Assembly: GCF_004664715.2 (NCBI RefSeq)
Contig: NC_051064.1
Coordinates: forward strand, 114,128,240 to 114,192,239
From: Peromyscus leucopus
Lineage: Eukaryota > Chordata > Mammalia > Rodentia > Cricetidae
DNA length: 64,000 bases
Direction of reading: 5' to 3'
A program made the position numbers and the translations under genes. The notes beneath the pieces were generated by a model, which ran no database searches, was not told the DNA's origin, and saw nothing but the letters and a program-made list of their open reading frames with translations. Shown piece after piece: positions 10,867 through 21,119 of the stretch (position 1 is its first letter; the number at the start of each line of letters is the position of its first letter).

Positions 10867-12702
10867 ATGGCCGACAACATTACCTCACAAGAATTTAAAA
10901 ACCTTTTTGCCTGTATGATGAATGACATCTTCCTGGAAATATACAACATTCCTAAGGCATATCTGGGCTATACCATTTTGGCATTCATCATAATAATTCA
11001 CACAGTGTTCAAACACTGGTTTAAGAACAAAGATGAGTCATTATTGGGACTGATACAGGCTTTAAAAGATAGCAATGAAGGCTTAGAGAAAAAGATTCTC
11101 TCTCTGGAATCTGCTTTCAAAGATAGCAATGAAGGCTTAGAGAAAAAGATTCTCTCTCTGGAATCTGCTTTCAAAGATAGCAATGAAGGCTTAGAGAAAA
11201 AGATTCTCTCTCTGGAATCTGCTTTCAAAGATAGCAATGAAGGCTTAGAGAAAAAGATTCTTTCTCTAGAATCTGCTAATCAGGATGTACAAAACAGGCT
11301 TGTACCCAAAATTGATTTTATTGATAATAAATATGAATATTTAATGGATAGAACACTAACTCTCCAGAGTGAAGTTGTGGCTACTCAAACAGTATATAAG
11401 GAAGAAAGATTATCGTTAATTGATAGGATAAGGTCCATGGAATCATATGTTTCTGAAGAACATAAAAACTTCTATGATTCCATGAGAAATATGGAGTCCC
11501 TTACAAGAGAGGAGGTTCACTCCCTAGAACAGACCCTAGGTGCTCGTTTGCAAGCCCTAGAAGAAACTCTCAGTAAACATGACAAGGGAACTAATAAGCA
11601 GAAGGTCAAGACCATAGAGGTTGTAACATCTCCAAATGGCTCTCATACAATGGCTTATCCTGTTATTGTCCATGAGAAGCCAGCAGATGACACACACCCC
11701 GAGCCATATATGACATATACATTACAACCAATTTCAACAAGGGACTTTAAAAATATAAAGGAAGCAGTAGTTACGTATGGGATACAATCCACATATGTAA
11801 AACAGATGTTAAATTCGTGGTCTACCTCACATAGAATCATTCCAGATGACTGGCATCAGTTAATTTCAGCTGTTCTAGAATATAGTCAGCAGTTACAGTG
11901 GAAAAGCTGGTTGAGAGAAGAGGCAAAAAATTTAGAACAACAAGGTAAAATCAGAGGTTTTGTGATCTCCCAAGATCAAATACTTGGTGAGGGATGTTTC
12001 GCTGACAGGAATGTACAAGCCACTTATGATGAGCATACAATATCCCTATGCCGTACAGCAGCTCTAAATGCTTGGGAAAAAATTCCAGAACCTGGAAAAC
12101 CAACTGAGGTATACACAAAGATATTTCAGGGACCGCAGGAACCCTTCACTGATTTTTTACAAAGACTGAACAGAGCTATAACAAGAGCTGTGTCAGACAA
12201 AGAATTAAGAAAAGTATTAACTGAGTCCTTGGCATTCGACAATGCTAATGCAGAATGCAGAAGAATACTTACACCATTAAAGATCAGATCAGCTCCTTTG
12301 GAAGAATGGATTCAATATACTAATGGTGTTCAGTCTCTTAACTACAGTAATGAGGCTTGGATAGGAGAGACAAATCCCAGAGGTGAAAGAAGGCCCCGTG
12401 TTACCAAATGTTTTAAATGTGGTACACCAGGTCATATAAGTAAAAACTGTACATGGGGTACTCCTAGAAGCAATACTCCTTCTAGGAATAGCCTAAACAG
12501 GAGACCCCAACCACCTCCTGGATTATGTAGAAGATGTGGCAAAGGCCGACATTGGACCAGTGAGTGCAGATCAAAAATAGATATACAAGGCAACCCTTTA
12601 CTGGCGGGAAACTCCTCAGGGGGCCTCTTGCAGGCCCCCAAACCAAACGTAGTACGAACATTCCCTGCCACTGTGGAAGAAATTCCTCTCCAGGACAACT
12701 GA
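10867..12702 (+). CDS. gag: Gag polyprotein, intact, endogenous class II retroelement
   Basis: This 611-residue frame has no stop or frameshift. The ATG at 10867 has A at -3 and G at +4, a good Kozak context; the frame stays open to 10849 upstream but without an earlier ATG. Domains in order: a hydrophobic segment at residues 33-48 followed by K49, H50 and K53, probably a membrane anchor; four 18-residue repeats (67-138); further coiled-coil-like sequence to about 250; a capsid-like region (about 270-500) with the major homology region at 421-434 (Q421, G422, E425, F430, R433, L434); and two CCHC zinc knuckles at 515-528 and 554-567. The sequence after the second knuckle (CRSK, QGNPL, QAP) is betaretrovirus-like. 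Gag would assemble particles and package RNA. Residue 2 is alanine, so N-myristoylation is not expected, and no PTAP or PPxY late motif was seen. Together these suggest intracellular particles, as with IAP. Annotated as an old viral gene now in the germline. Confidence 0.93.
   Translation: MADNITSQEFKNLFACMMNDIFLEIYNIPKAYLGYTILAFIIIIHTVFKHWFKNKDESLLGLIQALKDSNEGLEKKILSLESAFKDSNEGLEKKILSLESAFKDSNEGLEKKILSLESAFKDSNEGLEKKILSLESANQDVQNRLVPKIDFIDNKYEYLMDRTLTLQSEVVATQTVYKEERLSLIDRIRSMESYVSEEHKNFYDSMRNMESLTREEVHSLEQTLGARLQALEETLSKHDKGTNKQKVKTIEVVTSPNGSHTMAYPVIVHEKPADDTHPEPYMTYTLQPISTRDFKNIKEAVVTYGIQSTYVKQMLNSWSTSHRIIPDDWHQLISAVLEYSQQLQWKSWLREEAKNLEQQGKIRGFVISQDQILGEGCFADRNVQATYDEHTISLCRTAALNAWEKIPEPGKPTEVYTKIFQGPQEPFTDFLQRLNRAITRAVSDKELRKVLTESLAFDNANAECRRILTPLKIRSAPLEEWIQYTNGVQSLNYSNEAWIGETNPRGERRPRVTKCFKCGTPGHISKNCTWGTPRSNTPSRNSLNRRPQPPPGLCRRCGKGRHWTSECRSKIDIQGNPLLAGNSSGGLLQAPKPNVVRTFPATVEEIPLQDN
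11065..11280 (+). repeat. Four 54-bp tandem repeats inside gag
   Basis: There are four in-frame 54-bp units. The first three are identical. The fourth has two silent changes and swaps the last codon from Phe to Asn. Each encodes 18 residues, starting KDSNEG and ending LESAF, with hydrophobic positions L7, I11, L12, L14, A17 and F18. Eighteen residues equal five turns of an alpha-helix (3.6 per turn), so the hydrophobic face stays in register from unit to unit. Identity between units implies recent expansion, and copy number may vary between individuals or element copies. Confidence 0.95.
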
Positions 12703-12968
12703 ATAAACCAATGCCTAATGTAAAAACTTATTAAGTATTAGGTTCAGGTTCTTTAGGATAGGACACCTTTGAATGATCTTTATAATATGCTGTTTACCTA
12801 TGCTCTATACTTCTCTGGATTTTAGTATGTGTTTCTTGCTTGATATTGTTTGCATTGGTTGTAGTTACATCTTATCTAGGTCATTATCTCTCATTATTTC
12901 TGGACAATATTTGATAACCATTCCTTTGTATATAGTCTTGTATTAGTTTAGAACCTTCTTATTTAGAC
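12703..12968 (+). other. Noncoding remnant between gag and polypurine tract
   Basis: This T-rich stretch has no open frame of note. A complete provirus would have pro, pol and env here. It may be a leftover of the 3' end of the parental env or an unrelated fill-in; no protein similarity was recognised. Confidence 0.6.
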
Positions 12969-12981
12969 AAAAAGGGGGAGA
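12969..12981 (+). promoter_or_regulatory. Polypurine tract
   Basis: AAAAAGGGGGAGA abuts the 3' LTR directly. It would prime plus-strand DNA synthesis during reverse transcription. Position and composition are diagnostic. Confidence 0.9.
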
Positions 12982-13301
12982 TGTAGTGGGTAGCCATTCC
13001 AACTTGGTTCTGGAAGTTCCAACCCCCATTGAGACTCTGGCAACTGTCACGCCTACGAGGCGGGGCGAGGGGAGGCGCCTGGGGACCCGAGAGCTGGATG
13101 GGCCAGCGCTCGCGCTGGGCGCTCTCTCGTGCCGGGACGCTGACCAGTGCAGATTGACTGTGTAGAGCTCCGGAGAACACCGTTGGACTGCATTACACCT
13201 TCCCCAGACCCTGCGACCTACCCATTACTTAATTTGTGAGTTTCGCCATTAAATAAATATCCTTTTAACTACGTGGAGTGGCCAAAATAATTTCTCCAAT
13301 A
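12982..13301 (+). repeat. 3' LTR of the gag-only element
   Basis: At 320 bp it is identical to the 5' LTR except C at 13244, where the 5' copy has T. The 3' copy keeps a CpG at that place (TTCGCC), so the change fits deamination in the 5' copy. It has about 18 CpGs, AATAAA at 13252-13257, and the same TG...TA termini. Confidence 0.93.
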
Positions 13302-13307
13302 GTGGAA
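13302..13307. repeat. Target-site duplication, right copy
   Basis: GTGGAA is identical to 10128-10133. It fixes the 3' end of the LTR at 13301. Confidence 0.9.
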
Positions 13308-13351
13308 CATAAGCAGGAGAATGAAATCTTGGTTGCTGTACTGGCACTGTT

Positions 13352-14803
13352 AAGAGTATCATCTCTTGAACCTTGCCCTTCATTACCCCCACTCACATCC
13401 AGGTTGTTCGTGTAGATCTCATCCATTTCTCTGTCATTGGGCGATCCCTGTGTCTTTCTTGGGGTCCTATTTTCTAGGTAGCCTCCCTGGAGTTGTGAGT
13501 AGCAGTCTAGTCATCTTTGTTTTACATCTAGTATCCTCCTATGAGTGAATACATGCCATGTTTGTCTTTCTGAGTCTAGGTTGAAAGAGAGCTTAGGGGA
13601 GCGGGAGATCCCAGCTGGATCAAGAACAGAGAGGGAGAACAAGGAATAAGAGACTATGATAAATGAAGACCACATGAGAATAGGAAGAATCAAAGTGCTA
13701 GAGAGGTCCACAGAAATCCATAAAGATACCTGCACAATAGACTACTAGCAATGGTCGAGAGACAGCCCGAACTGACCTACTCTGGTGATAGGATGGCCAA
13801 ACACCCTAATTGTTGTGCTAGAAACCTCATCCAATGACAGAGGGAATCGGATGGAGAGATCCATGGCCAGGCCCCAGGTGGAGCTCCAGGAGTCCATTTG
13901 GCAAGAAAGGGGGGGGGGTATGGTGATATTTTATTTGTACTGAAATGTAATTTTAATTTTATGTTAATAAAGTTGCCCTGGGGTCAGAGCTATTAGAGCC
14001 ATAGCAAGAGCGTGATGGTTAGAAGAGCTAGGTAGATTTCTGTGTGTTCAGGGATACAGCCAGTATTGGAGAAATACGCCTTTAAGACCTGGAGGGCGGT
14101 ACTTACAGGCAGTGATGAGGCAGTCATGTGGTTGGGTTTACAACCAATGAGAAGGCAGAACAGAAAGACTATTTAAACACAGACAAACAGGAAGTAGCTC
14201 TCTCGCGGGGAAGTTAGGAGCACTGCAGGAGGTAAGATTTTATCTCTGAGCTCTGACCTCTCGGCTTTCTCTTTTACATTGGCTCTGTGTTTCTTATTTT
14301 AATAAGACGATTGGTTACATCTACGGGGGGGGGGGTTGTACGAGCGAGAATTTCTAAGATCGGAAAAAGCACAGGGACAAATAGCCAAACGAATAGAAAC
14401 ACATGAACTATGAACCAATAGCTGATGAGCCCCCAACTGGATCAGGCCCTCTGGATAAGTGAGACAGTTGATTAGCTTGATCTGTTTGGGAGGCATCCAG
14501 GCAGTGGGACCTGGACCTGTCCTCAGTGCATGAGTTGGCTGTTTGGGACCTGGGCCTTATACAGGGACACTTGGCTCAGCCTGGGAGAAGGGGACTGCAC
14601 CTGTCTGGACTGAATCTACCATGTTGAACTCAATCCTCAGGGCAGTCTTTGCTCTGGAGGAGATGGGAATGGGGAGTGGGCTGGAGGGAAGGCGGGGGAG
14701 GGGGGAAGAGGGGGGAGAAGAAGGGAATCCATGGCTGATATGTAAAGTTAAATTAAATTATAAAATAAAGTAAAATAAAATAAAATAAAGAGTATCGTCT
14801 CTT
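13352..14803 (+). mobile_element. Truncated L1 with 5' inversion (twin priming)
   Basis: A 16-bp target duplication flanks the insertion: AAGAGTATCATCTCTT (13352-13367) and the same with one change (14788-14803). The left part (13368-13580) is L1 3' sequence in reverse orientation ('acatctagtatcctcctatgagtgaatacatgccatgtttgtc'). The right part (13581-14787) continues the L1 3' UTR in forward orientation ('agcccgaactgacctactctggtgatagg', 'tgaactcaatcctcagggcagtc') to a TAAAA-rich tail. The two parts are adjacent in L1 order, as expected from twin priming. An LTR later inserted into the forward part. Confidence 0.88.
13919..14324 (+). mobile_element. Solo LTR nested in the L1
   Basis: This block of about 406 bp interrupts the L1 3' UTR between 'ttggcaagaaag' and 'acgagcgagaatttc'. 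It begins TATGGTGATATTTTATTTG (a TGTGGTGATA-type start with one change) and ends 'aataagacgattggttacatctac'. A TATTTAAA box lies near 14170. Runs of G flank both sides (13909-13918 and 14325-14335), so the target duplication is probably a G-run. It belongs to a rodent LTR group related to the one at 38081-38552. Confidence 0.7.
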
Positions 14804-16531
14804 ACCTTAGAAAACTGGCAACCAGTGATCAGTTTTAATTATGGTAGTATCATACTCAGATCCATATTTTAAAAATATCATATAGGAAACAAAAACATGA
14901 ATGACAGTACTTAAAGCAGTGTAACCAGTTTAGAAAATGTTTACAACCAGGATATGCAATAATGAGAGACCCAGTATAGAAATTTAGCATATATATCAGG
15001 TATGATTTTAGAAATGGAAAGAAAAGAGAAGGCTATTAGTTATTTTTCTATTGCTTTGATAAAATACCCTGACCATAAAAACATATAGAAGGGAGTGTTT
15101 GGGGTTTATGGTTTTGGAGGGTTAGAGCCCATGATGGCAGAACAGAGGCAGCCGGCAGCAGGAGGCTGGAGCTCACATCTCTACACACAAATAGAAAGCA
15201 GAGAGCACACTGGGAACAAACCCTTGCAGTCTTTCCTAGTGATACTCCCACAAGTGCTAATCAGATCTGGGCACCATTAAATTTCAGATATACGCAATCT
15301 TCCTAATGGTATCATGGACTCAGAGTAATTTGGTGATTTCCTGGGGTTCTGCTGCTGGTGAGTAGAATAGCCATTCTCTTGGCCTGGATTACATCACCAT
15401 TCCCTTCTCCATGGGTTCAAAGAGGAGAGGTACATCCTAGTGCTGTCTTCATTTATTCTTCTGTGCACAGAGCATCAAGAGGTTGGGATATAAAGGGTAG
15501 CCAAGACCAATTACATCTTTCCAAAGTGTCATATCTCATTAAACTAAGATTTTGATTGAATTCTTTCCCTCACATTCGTTTCTTCTTCTTTTCCATCCAT
15601 GTGACTAATTTATCACCAAAGGAACATTCTCCTTTCAAGAGCACAGAGAAGGGCAGCATATAATTTTTCCTCTGTGAATAAGTCTGCTCCACTTTTTCTT
15701 TATTCTCTGTGTTCCTTTAATAACCTTCATCCATCTAGATTTAGTTTCTATTGATTCTCCCTTAACTGTCTTTTTCCTCCAGATTCTAAAGAGCACTCCA
15801 GCTCTTTAGAAACAGTCTATATGTCTGCTTCTCCTGATGTCACCTGTAAACACATTTATGTATGGACAATGTAAACCCTGGATCCTATCCCTATCCTCTG
15901 GTTGATCTCATAAGATGAGTGGCTTGGGAGTGAAAACAGAGTTAGGCTCATATTTAGATAGAAAGTGGATTAGGTGTCAAAAGACTCTAGCATGATCCCC
16001 AATGAGAGTGTGTCCTCATTGTGGTGTCTTAGATCTGTTGCAGGTCCATCTTATCTCCAAAACAAAGGTAGTGTCTAAAGAACCTTTTTATGTCTATTCT
16101 CAGACATTGTAGTTCATGTTGCTTACATAACTACTGCAAAATATTACCTAATTATAAAATTGTAGATACACTTATAACATTTATTTGGGAAAATATTTTA
16201 TAAATCAAGTTGAACTTAGCGGACATAATCTTTGTTCTGATGCAGTTATGACTGCATTCCTGGATTTCACAAACCTCTAGGGCATTGTTTTATTCCACAT
16301 CAGGAATGACTCCCATGTTTCAATTGTTTTTCTCATGCTGTTACCTGGATGTAATGGAGCTGCTAGGAAAAGAAAGTTTATTTGTAGGAAGATGAGATAA
16401 TGTGAGCATTGGATAAGGGGAGTGGGAAGAGAGAATTGGGATGTAACTTTGGGCATTAGTCCAAACAAAAAGCAAGTAGGCTGTGTCTAGAAAAAGTTTA
16501 CAAGATGTGTCATAGTCTGAACTGAAAAACA

Positions 16532-16536
<5 letters not shown>
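14804..16536. other. Noncoding; a diverged repeat at 15035-15300
   Basis: The segment 15035-15300 ('ttctattgctttgataaaataccctgacc...') has the wording of an old dispersed rodent repeat whose class I could not settle. The remainder shows no coding or RNA signal. Confidence 0.4.

Positions 16537-16601
<65 letters not shown>
16537..16601. repeat. (GA)n microsatellite
   Basis: About 32 uninterrupted GA units. Confidence 0.97.
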
Positions 16602-16605
<4 letters not shown>

Positions 16606-17601
16606 CAAGAAACTTAGGAAGAACACATGGCAGTGTTTGAGAGGAAATTTTCTATTTCTAATTGGCATTTCTGTGATTTTATCTTAGACTTCCCTCCTGT
16701 AAGGGTGACCAGAATAAATGCACTGAATTCCAGTGACTAGTTCTGACATTGAAACAAAAACAAAGACAGAAATCAAAAACTGACCAGGTAACAAACACAC
16801 TGACCACTGCGATGGTCCTGTGAAGGACAGAGCATAGAGAATGAAAACAGTTCTCTATCACTACATTTTTTTATTGCTTCCTCCATTGCCTGCTTTTCTC
16901 AATTGTTTCTTCTTTCATTTCTATATTTTAGTGTAGCTAAAGCACACTTGGCTTGACCTATCCCAAACACGGACCTCTTTCCTTCCTTTATACATAGCCA
17001 CAAGAGAGTGTCAGAGCCATGTTGCAAAAACATCATTTCTCTGATTTGAAAGTTCATGCTTTCCATTATAGTCTGTTTCTATCAGTCAGTCTGGTGGTTT
17101 TCATCCTCTTCAGTCAGCATGACCTTCCCTTTGAGCGATACTCTCTCACTCCTGCCTATTTCCAGCTATGCTTCTCCAGCATTGCAGATCATTTTATATA
17201 CTTGAAACCAAATAGGTAGAAATTCTAGTGATTTAAGATAGATTTTTGCAGGGTGAGGAGCTTAATAACAGCTGTCCCTGTTGTATACACATGTTGCTGT
17301 CCCACAGAAGATGCATTCTTAGTTATTTCCTAACATGGAAGGAGAAAAAGTGGGAAGAATTTGGCATCGCTGTAAGAGATCTTCTTTTCCTCATCTCATT
17401 TGGCCCACAGGATGCTGGTTTTATGAGTAACACAGAGATTCACTTTAAGCTATAAAAACAAAATTAATTCAAATCATTGTTCCAAAGAAACCTAGAACCA
17501 GGCCATGCCTAATTTGGCTTGTGAGGAGAGGAACTCTTATTCGTGAAATGTCAGAACTTAGCTCTTGTTGAATCCACATATGCAGGCAACACACACATTG
17601 A

Positions 17602-17603
<2 letters not shown>

Positions 17604-17685
<82 letters not shown>

Positions 17686-17687
17686 TT

Positions 17688-17725
<38 letters not shown>
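17604..17725. repeat. Compound (CA)n/(CT)n microsatellite
   Basis: Three CA arrays are separated by two identical 'ctttctctctctctta' spacers. The 36-bp spacing of the spacers shows a second-order duplication. The overlapping frames on both strands are artefacts. Confidence 0.97.
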
Positions 17726-18089
17726 TCAAAGCTTACATTCCCCTCCCAATCTTAAAGCTATTTTCCAAGAAAGCCAGATGAAGATTTTCTTCATTACCAA
17801 AGAGTGAGTCAGTTCTGGGTAGAAACAACTAAGCAGGCAGCTCCAGTAGTAGGAAAGCTAGGGCATATGAAAAAGAAAAACAGTGATTTCAGCTATGGGT
17901 CTTTAATCAATTGCCCTGGACCTTAGAAACCATTCAGTCTAGCCATGATAACTAGTGTACAGTATCATTGATTTAATATTTTTGAATAACTTGAATAATT
18001 ATTTCTGATCTGGTTAGGAAATGTTCTTTTCCTTACTCTAGTAAACATTTTTAATATTGGTATACATCCCATAACATCATGAAATATAC

Positions 18090-18092
<3 letters not shown>

Positions 18093-18122
<30 letters not shown>
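18093..18122. repeat. (AT)n microsatellite
   Basis: Perfect AT repeat of about 15 units. Confidence 0.97.
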
Positions 18123-18126
<4 letters not shown>

Positions 18127-20820
18127 ATGCTGATTTTCTTAAAAATGAAATTTGAGGGAAAATAAGTGAAATAGAATCATCTCAAACTCAGTTCTTATGT
18201 AAACAAGTTTGAAAGAAGACTTAGGTTATCTTTTAAAGTCAAGGAAAAAAAGAACTATATAGATTAAATGCTAACTTCCTATTGATTCAACATCAGTTTT
18301 CTTCTTGGACCATGTTTTTGTAAGAGGAAATAATCTCTACCTTCATTGTCATCATTCTCTGTTGGACCTCTGTCAACATCAGGCTTATGCTAACAGACTC
18401 ACTTTGTGGATACACATTCCAGTGGACATGAGGTGAAGAACCTTGTTCTCCTGTCGTTTTGATATGTTTTGTCAAAAACTATTTGCATAGGTATTTAACA
18501 GTGGAAGTATTAGTAGGAGATGTGTGTCAAGGGAAGAGAAATAAGCTACTCAGTCTGGTGATAAGAAATTAAAAGAAATAGCATTTCCCATAGTTTCAAG
18601 CATGATTGGAGAAGGGCAGATAGATCAGTAAGTAAGAGCTACAAAGTAGGAAATAGTGCTAAGGCAAAACTGGTTGACTAGAACCATTTATAAACAACTA
18701 TTTTGTCTGCAATTAGGAAATTCAATCTCCTTAGGGTGAAGAAAGACCTTGAGTTTTTTCAGAAGAGATGAGTATGATTTTTTTAAATGTTCTTTGAATA
18801 GCTTGCACTAGCAGCAGAATACACACCTGAATGGGGAAGGTTGAAACTGGGGATACCCAAAGGCTGGTACAATCACTTGAGAAGAAGAAAACCTTCATTG
18901 GAGTTTATAACATTCCAAGTGCATCTTCAGGGCCTAAAATATAGTATGTACTCAATAAATATTTGTAAACAAGCAGTGACTTCCAGTTATGTACAGAATG
19001 GAAGCATATGAGAGAGTAGTTAAGGGTTCAAATCTATATTAGTCATCTACGGGCTTCCAGGGAACCCTTTCCCCAGGACACCACTAGCCAGTGCTGGCTA
19101 GCTGCTCACACTGAGCTATTTCATAAATCATTCATCATGGGCATGTTTCTTCTGTGGCAAAAATCACACATACATGGTTTCATTTTAAACTCTTATAAAA
19201 AAGAACTTAATCAGATGATGTTTTTCCCCAGTTCATATGTGAACAAAGTAAACCATCTTTTGCAGTCATGAAACTACTACGTTGCAGCAGGATTTGATTC
19301 ACTAGACTGACTCTAAAGTTCATGATTGGCCCATTACAGTACAGGAGCATATGTGGGATTTTGTGACCTCACTTCCATACATATTTAAAGAGATTTTTAC
19401 CTCACAGCCTTCACAAACAATACCAACACACACTGGTGGACACAGAAACATTTGTGTAACTATGTATTAACAAACTGCTTAAAAATTTGAACTGTGTCTT
19501 AATATGCTTCTATATGCTCAGGAGTCTTTACCTGATGAGGGTAGTTTAGAAATGCTATACTCCTAACCCAACTATCTGAACATACAATAATTATTTTAAT
19601 CATTCTTTCTCCACCTAAATTGTGGAGAGTTCCTATTGTTGATTCTGATACAATAGATATAAATGTTATCCCCTTTCATCATTAAATATCTTTGGGTGAA
19701 TTTTCATAACTACTGAGCACAAGTTATAGTGTGCCCTGAATATTCTTTAGATAAATAATAAACTCTACCTGGCTGTGTTGGAAATCTTATATGGTTATAA
19801 TTCTACCCTTGCCTTTGTCCCAGCTTCCTCTTGGTGAAGTTATTTGAAAGTGTATTGCTTTTCTACCCTGGAAATGCTATTTTATAGGCCTTTGTTTTTA
19901 ATAGGATCCTGGAAGTAGCAACACAATATTCTTTCCCTTCTAGGTGTTGCCCTTTCCTCTTTAGAAAATGAGTTTTCCACCCATTATTTCAATGTACTCT
20001 GCCAAATGGCTGCCCTGCTTGTGGCCCAAGTGCATCCATAACATGCAGGCAAGATGTCTCTCAGGAACAGAAACAACAACATTCCATCAAATCCATGTAA
20101 TTGCTTTTAAAATGCCTAGTGCTTTTATTAGTAGTTTTTCCATTACTGTCATGGGCTGGACATACACTCCTTGAAATGTTTCTCTTATTTTCCATTTTGA
20201 TGTTGCAAAAATATTTCAGTTATAGAAGTTGAATTAGCATAAGTATTTTCATCCATCCACAAAGAATCAACAATTTAATAATTTTTAAAGGAAACAATAA
20301 AAAATACTTTCGGTAAGAACCTTTAATAGGAGAGGATAAGGAGATTGAGTCACTTGATGTTTCAAAAAGATCACAGCAACTCTTCACTTACAATTTGTTA
20401 TCTGTACAAAGGGTATGATAATGTTAACAGATTTCTATAAAAGTATGTGTAAAACACCTAATACAGGTTGTGATAACTGAAGAATTCAAGGAAGAATAAT
20501 CATAGTGACAATAGCAGTTGTATTTGAAGGCAAACAGTAAACTTTCATCTAGAATTTATTTAACACTTAACTGATTATGTGTGACAGAGTCCTCATAGAA
20601 AATGCTCTCCCTGTACTAAGTGCCTGATTGCTATTCACTGCAAATTTTATAATGGAAATATATAATAATTGCTCTATAAATAAAGATGTAACCATTTAAA
20701 TATACTTACTGTCATTTCACAGTTTTCAAAGCTTCTAATAATCATTCAAATTAAGCTGGAACTGCCAGTTTTAGAAGTCATCATCACCACCACCATGGCA
20801 GCTGCCACTGCTGTCTGATT
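18123..20820. other. Apparently unique noncoding sequence
   Basis: No exon, RNA gene or clear transposon was recognised in these 2.7 kb. Frames are at most about 68 codons and featureless. Confidence 0.45.
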
Positions 20821-20824
20821 CTTG

Positions 20825-21005
20825 TGCCAGGTCATGGACTAGGATTGTCCCATGTACTGCATTATCCAGTCATCACAAGAAACCTATGAGGTGGCTACTC
20901 CCCATTTTACAGATGGTGAAATGAAATTCAGTGACCTTAGCTGACTTATCCTAATCATACAGTTAATAAGTGAGTTAATCAGGACATGGATATGAATCTG
21001 TCACC
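20825..21005 (-). mobile_element. MIR SINE
   Basis: The minus-strand MIR core shows on the plus strand as 'ccccattttacagatggtgaaatgaaattcagtgacctta' and 'atacagttaataagtgagttaatcagg'. It is diverged, as expected for an ancient tRNA-derived SINE. Confidence 0.8.
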
Positions 21006-21119
21006 ATGTCATGGGTTTGTTGCTATTCACTGTTCTTTCTGTTATCAGTTCTCATTGTCTTTAGTACCTGTGGTTAGGAAATTTAGAATTGGGTTTTCTA
21101 TTAACTTACAGCAACAAGG

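Larger units (their letters stand above)
10134..13301 (+). mobile_element. Young non-autonomous class II ERV, LTR-gag-LTR
   Basis: This 3168-bp element is complete from LTR to LTR. It consists of a 320-bp 5' LTR, a primer binding site complementary to tRNA-Lys (10456-10473), a ~390-nt leader with a splice-donor-like site, an intact gag (10867-12702), a 266-nt noncoding tail, a polypurine tract, and a 320-bp 3' LTR. A 6-bp duplication (GTGGAA) flanks it. There is no protease, polymerase or envelope coding sequence, so reverse transcription and integration must have come from a partner element. The LTRs differ at one base of 320, so the insertion is recent. Lysine-tRNA priming, the 6-bp duplication, the major homology region and the paired CCHC knuckles place it in class II. 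Its size and layout recall mys/MYSERV-like elements of Peromyscus and relatives (from memory, not verified). Confidence 0.93.
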
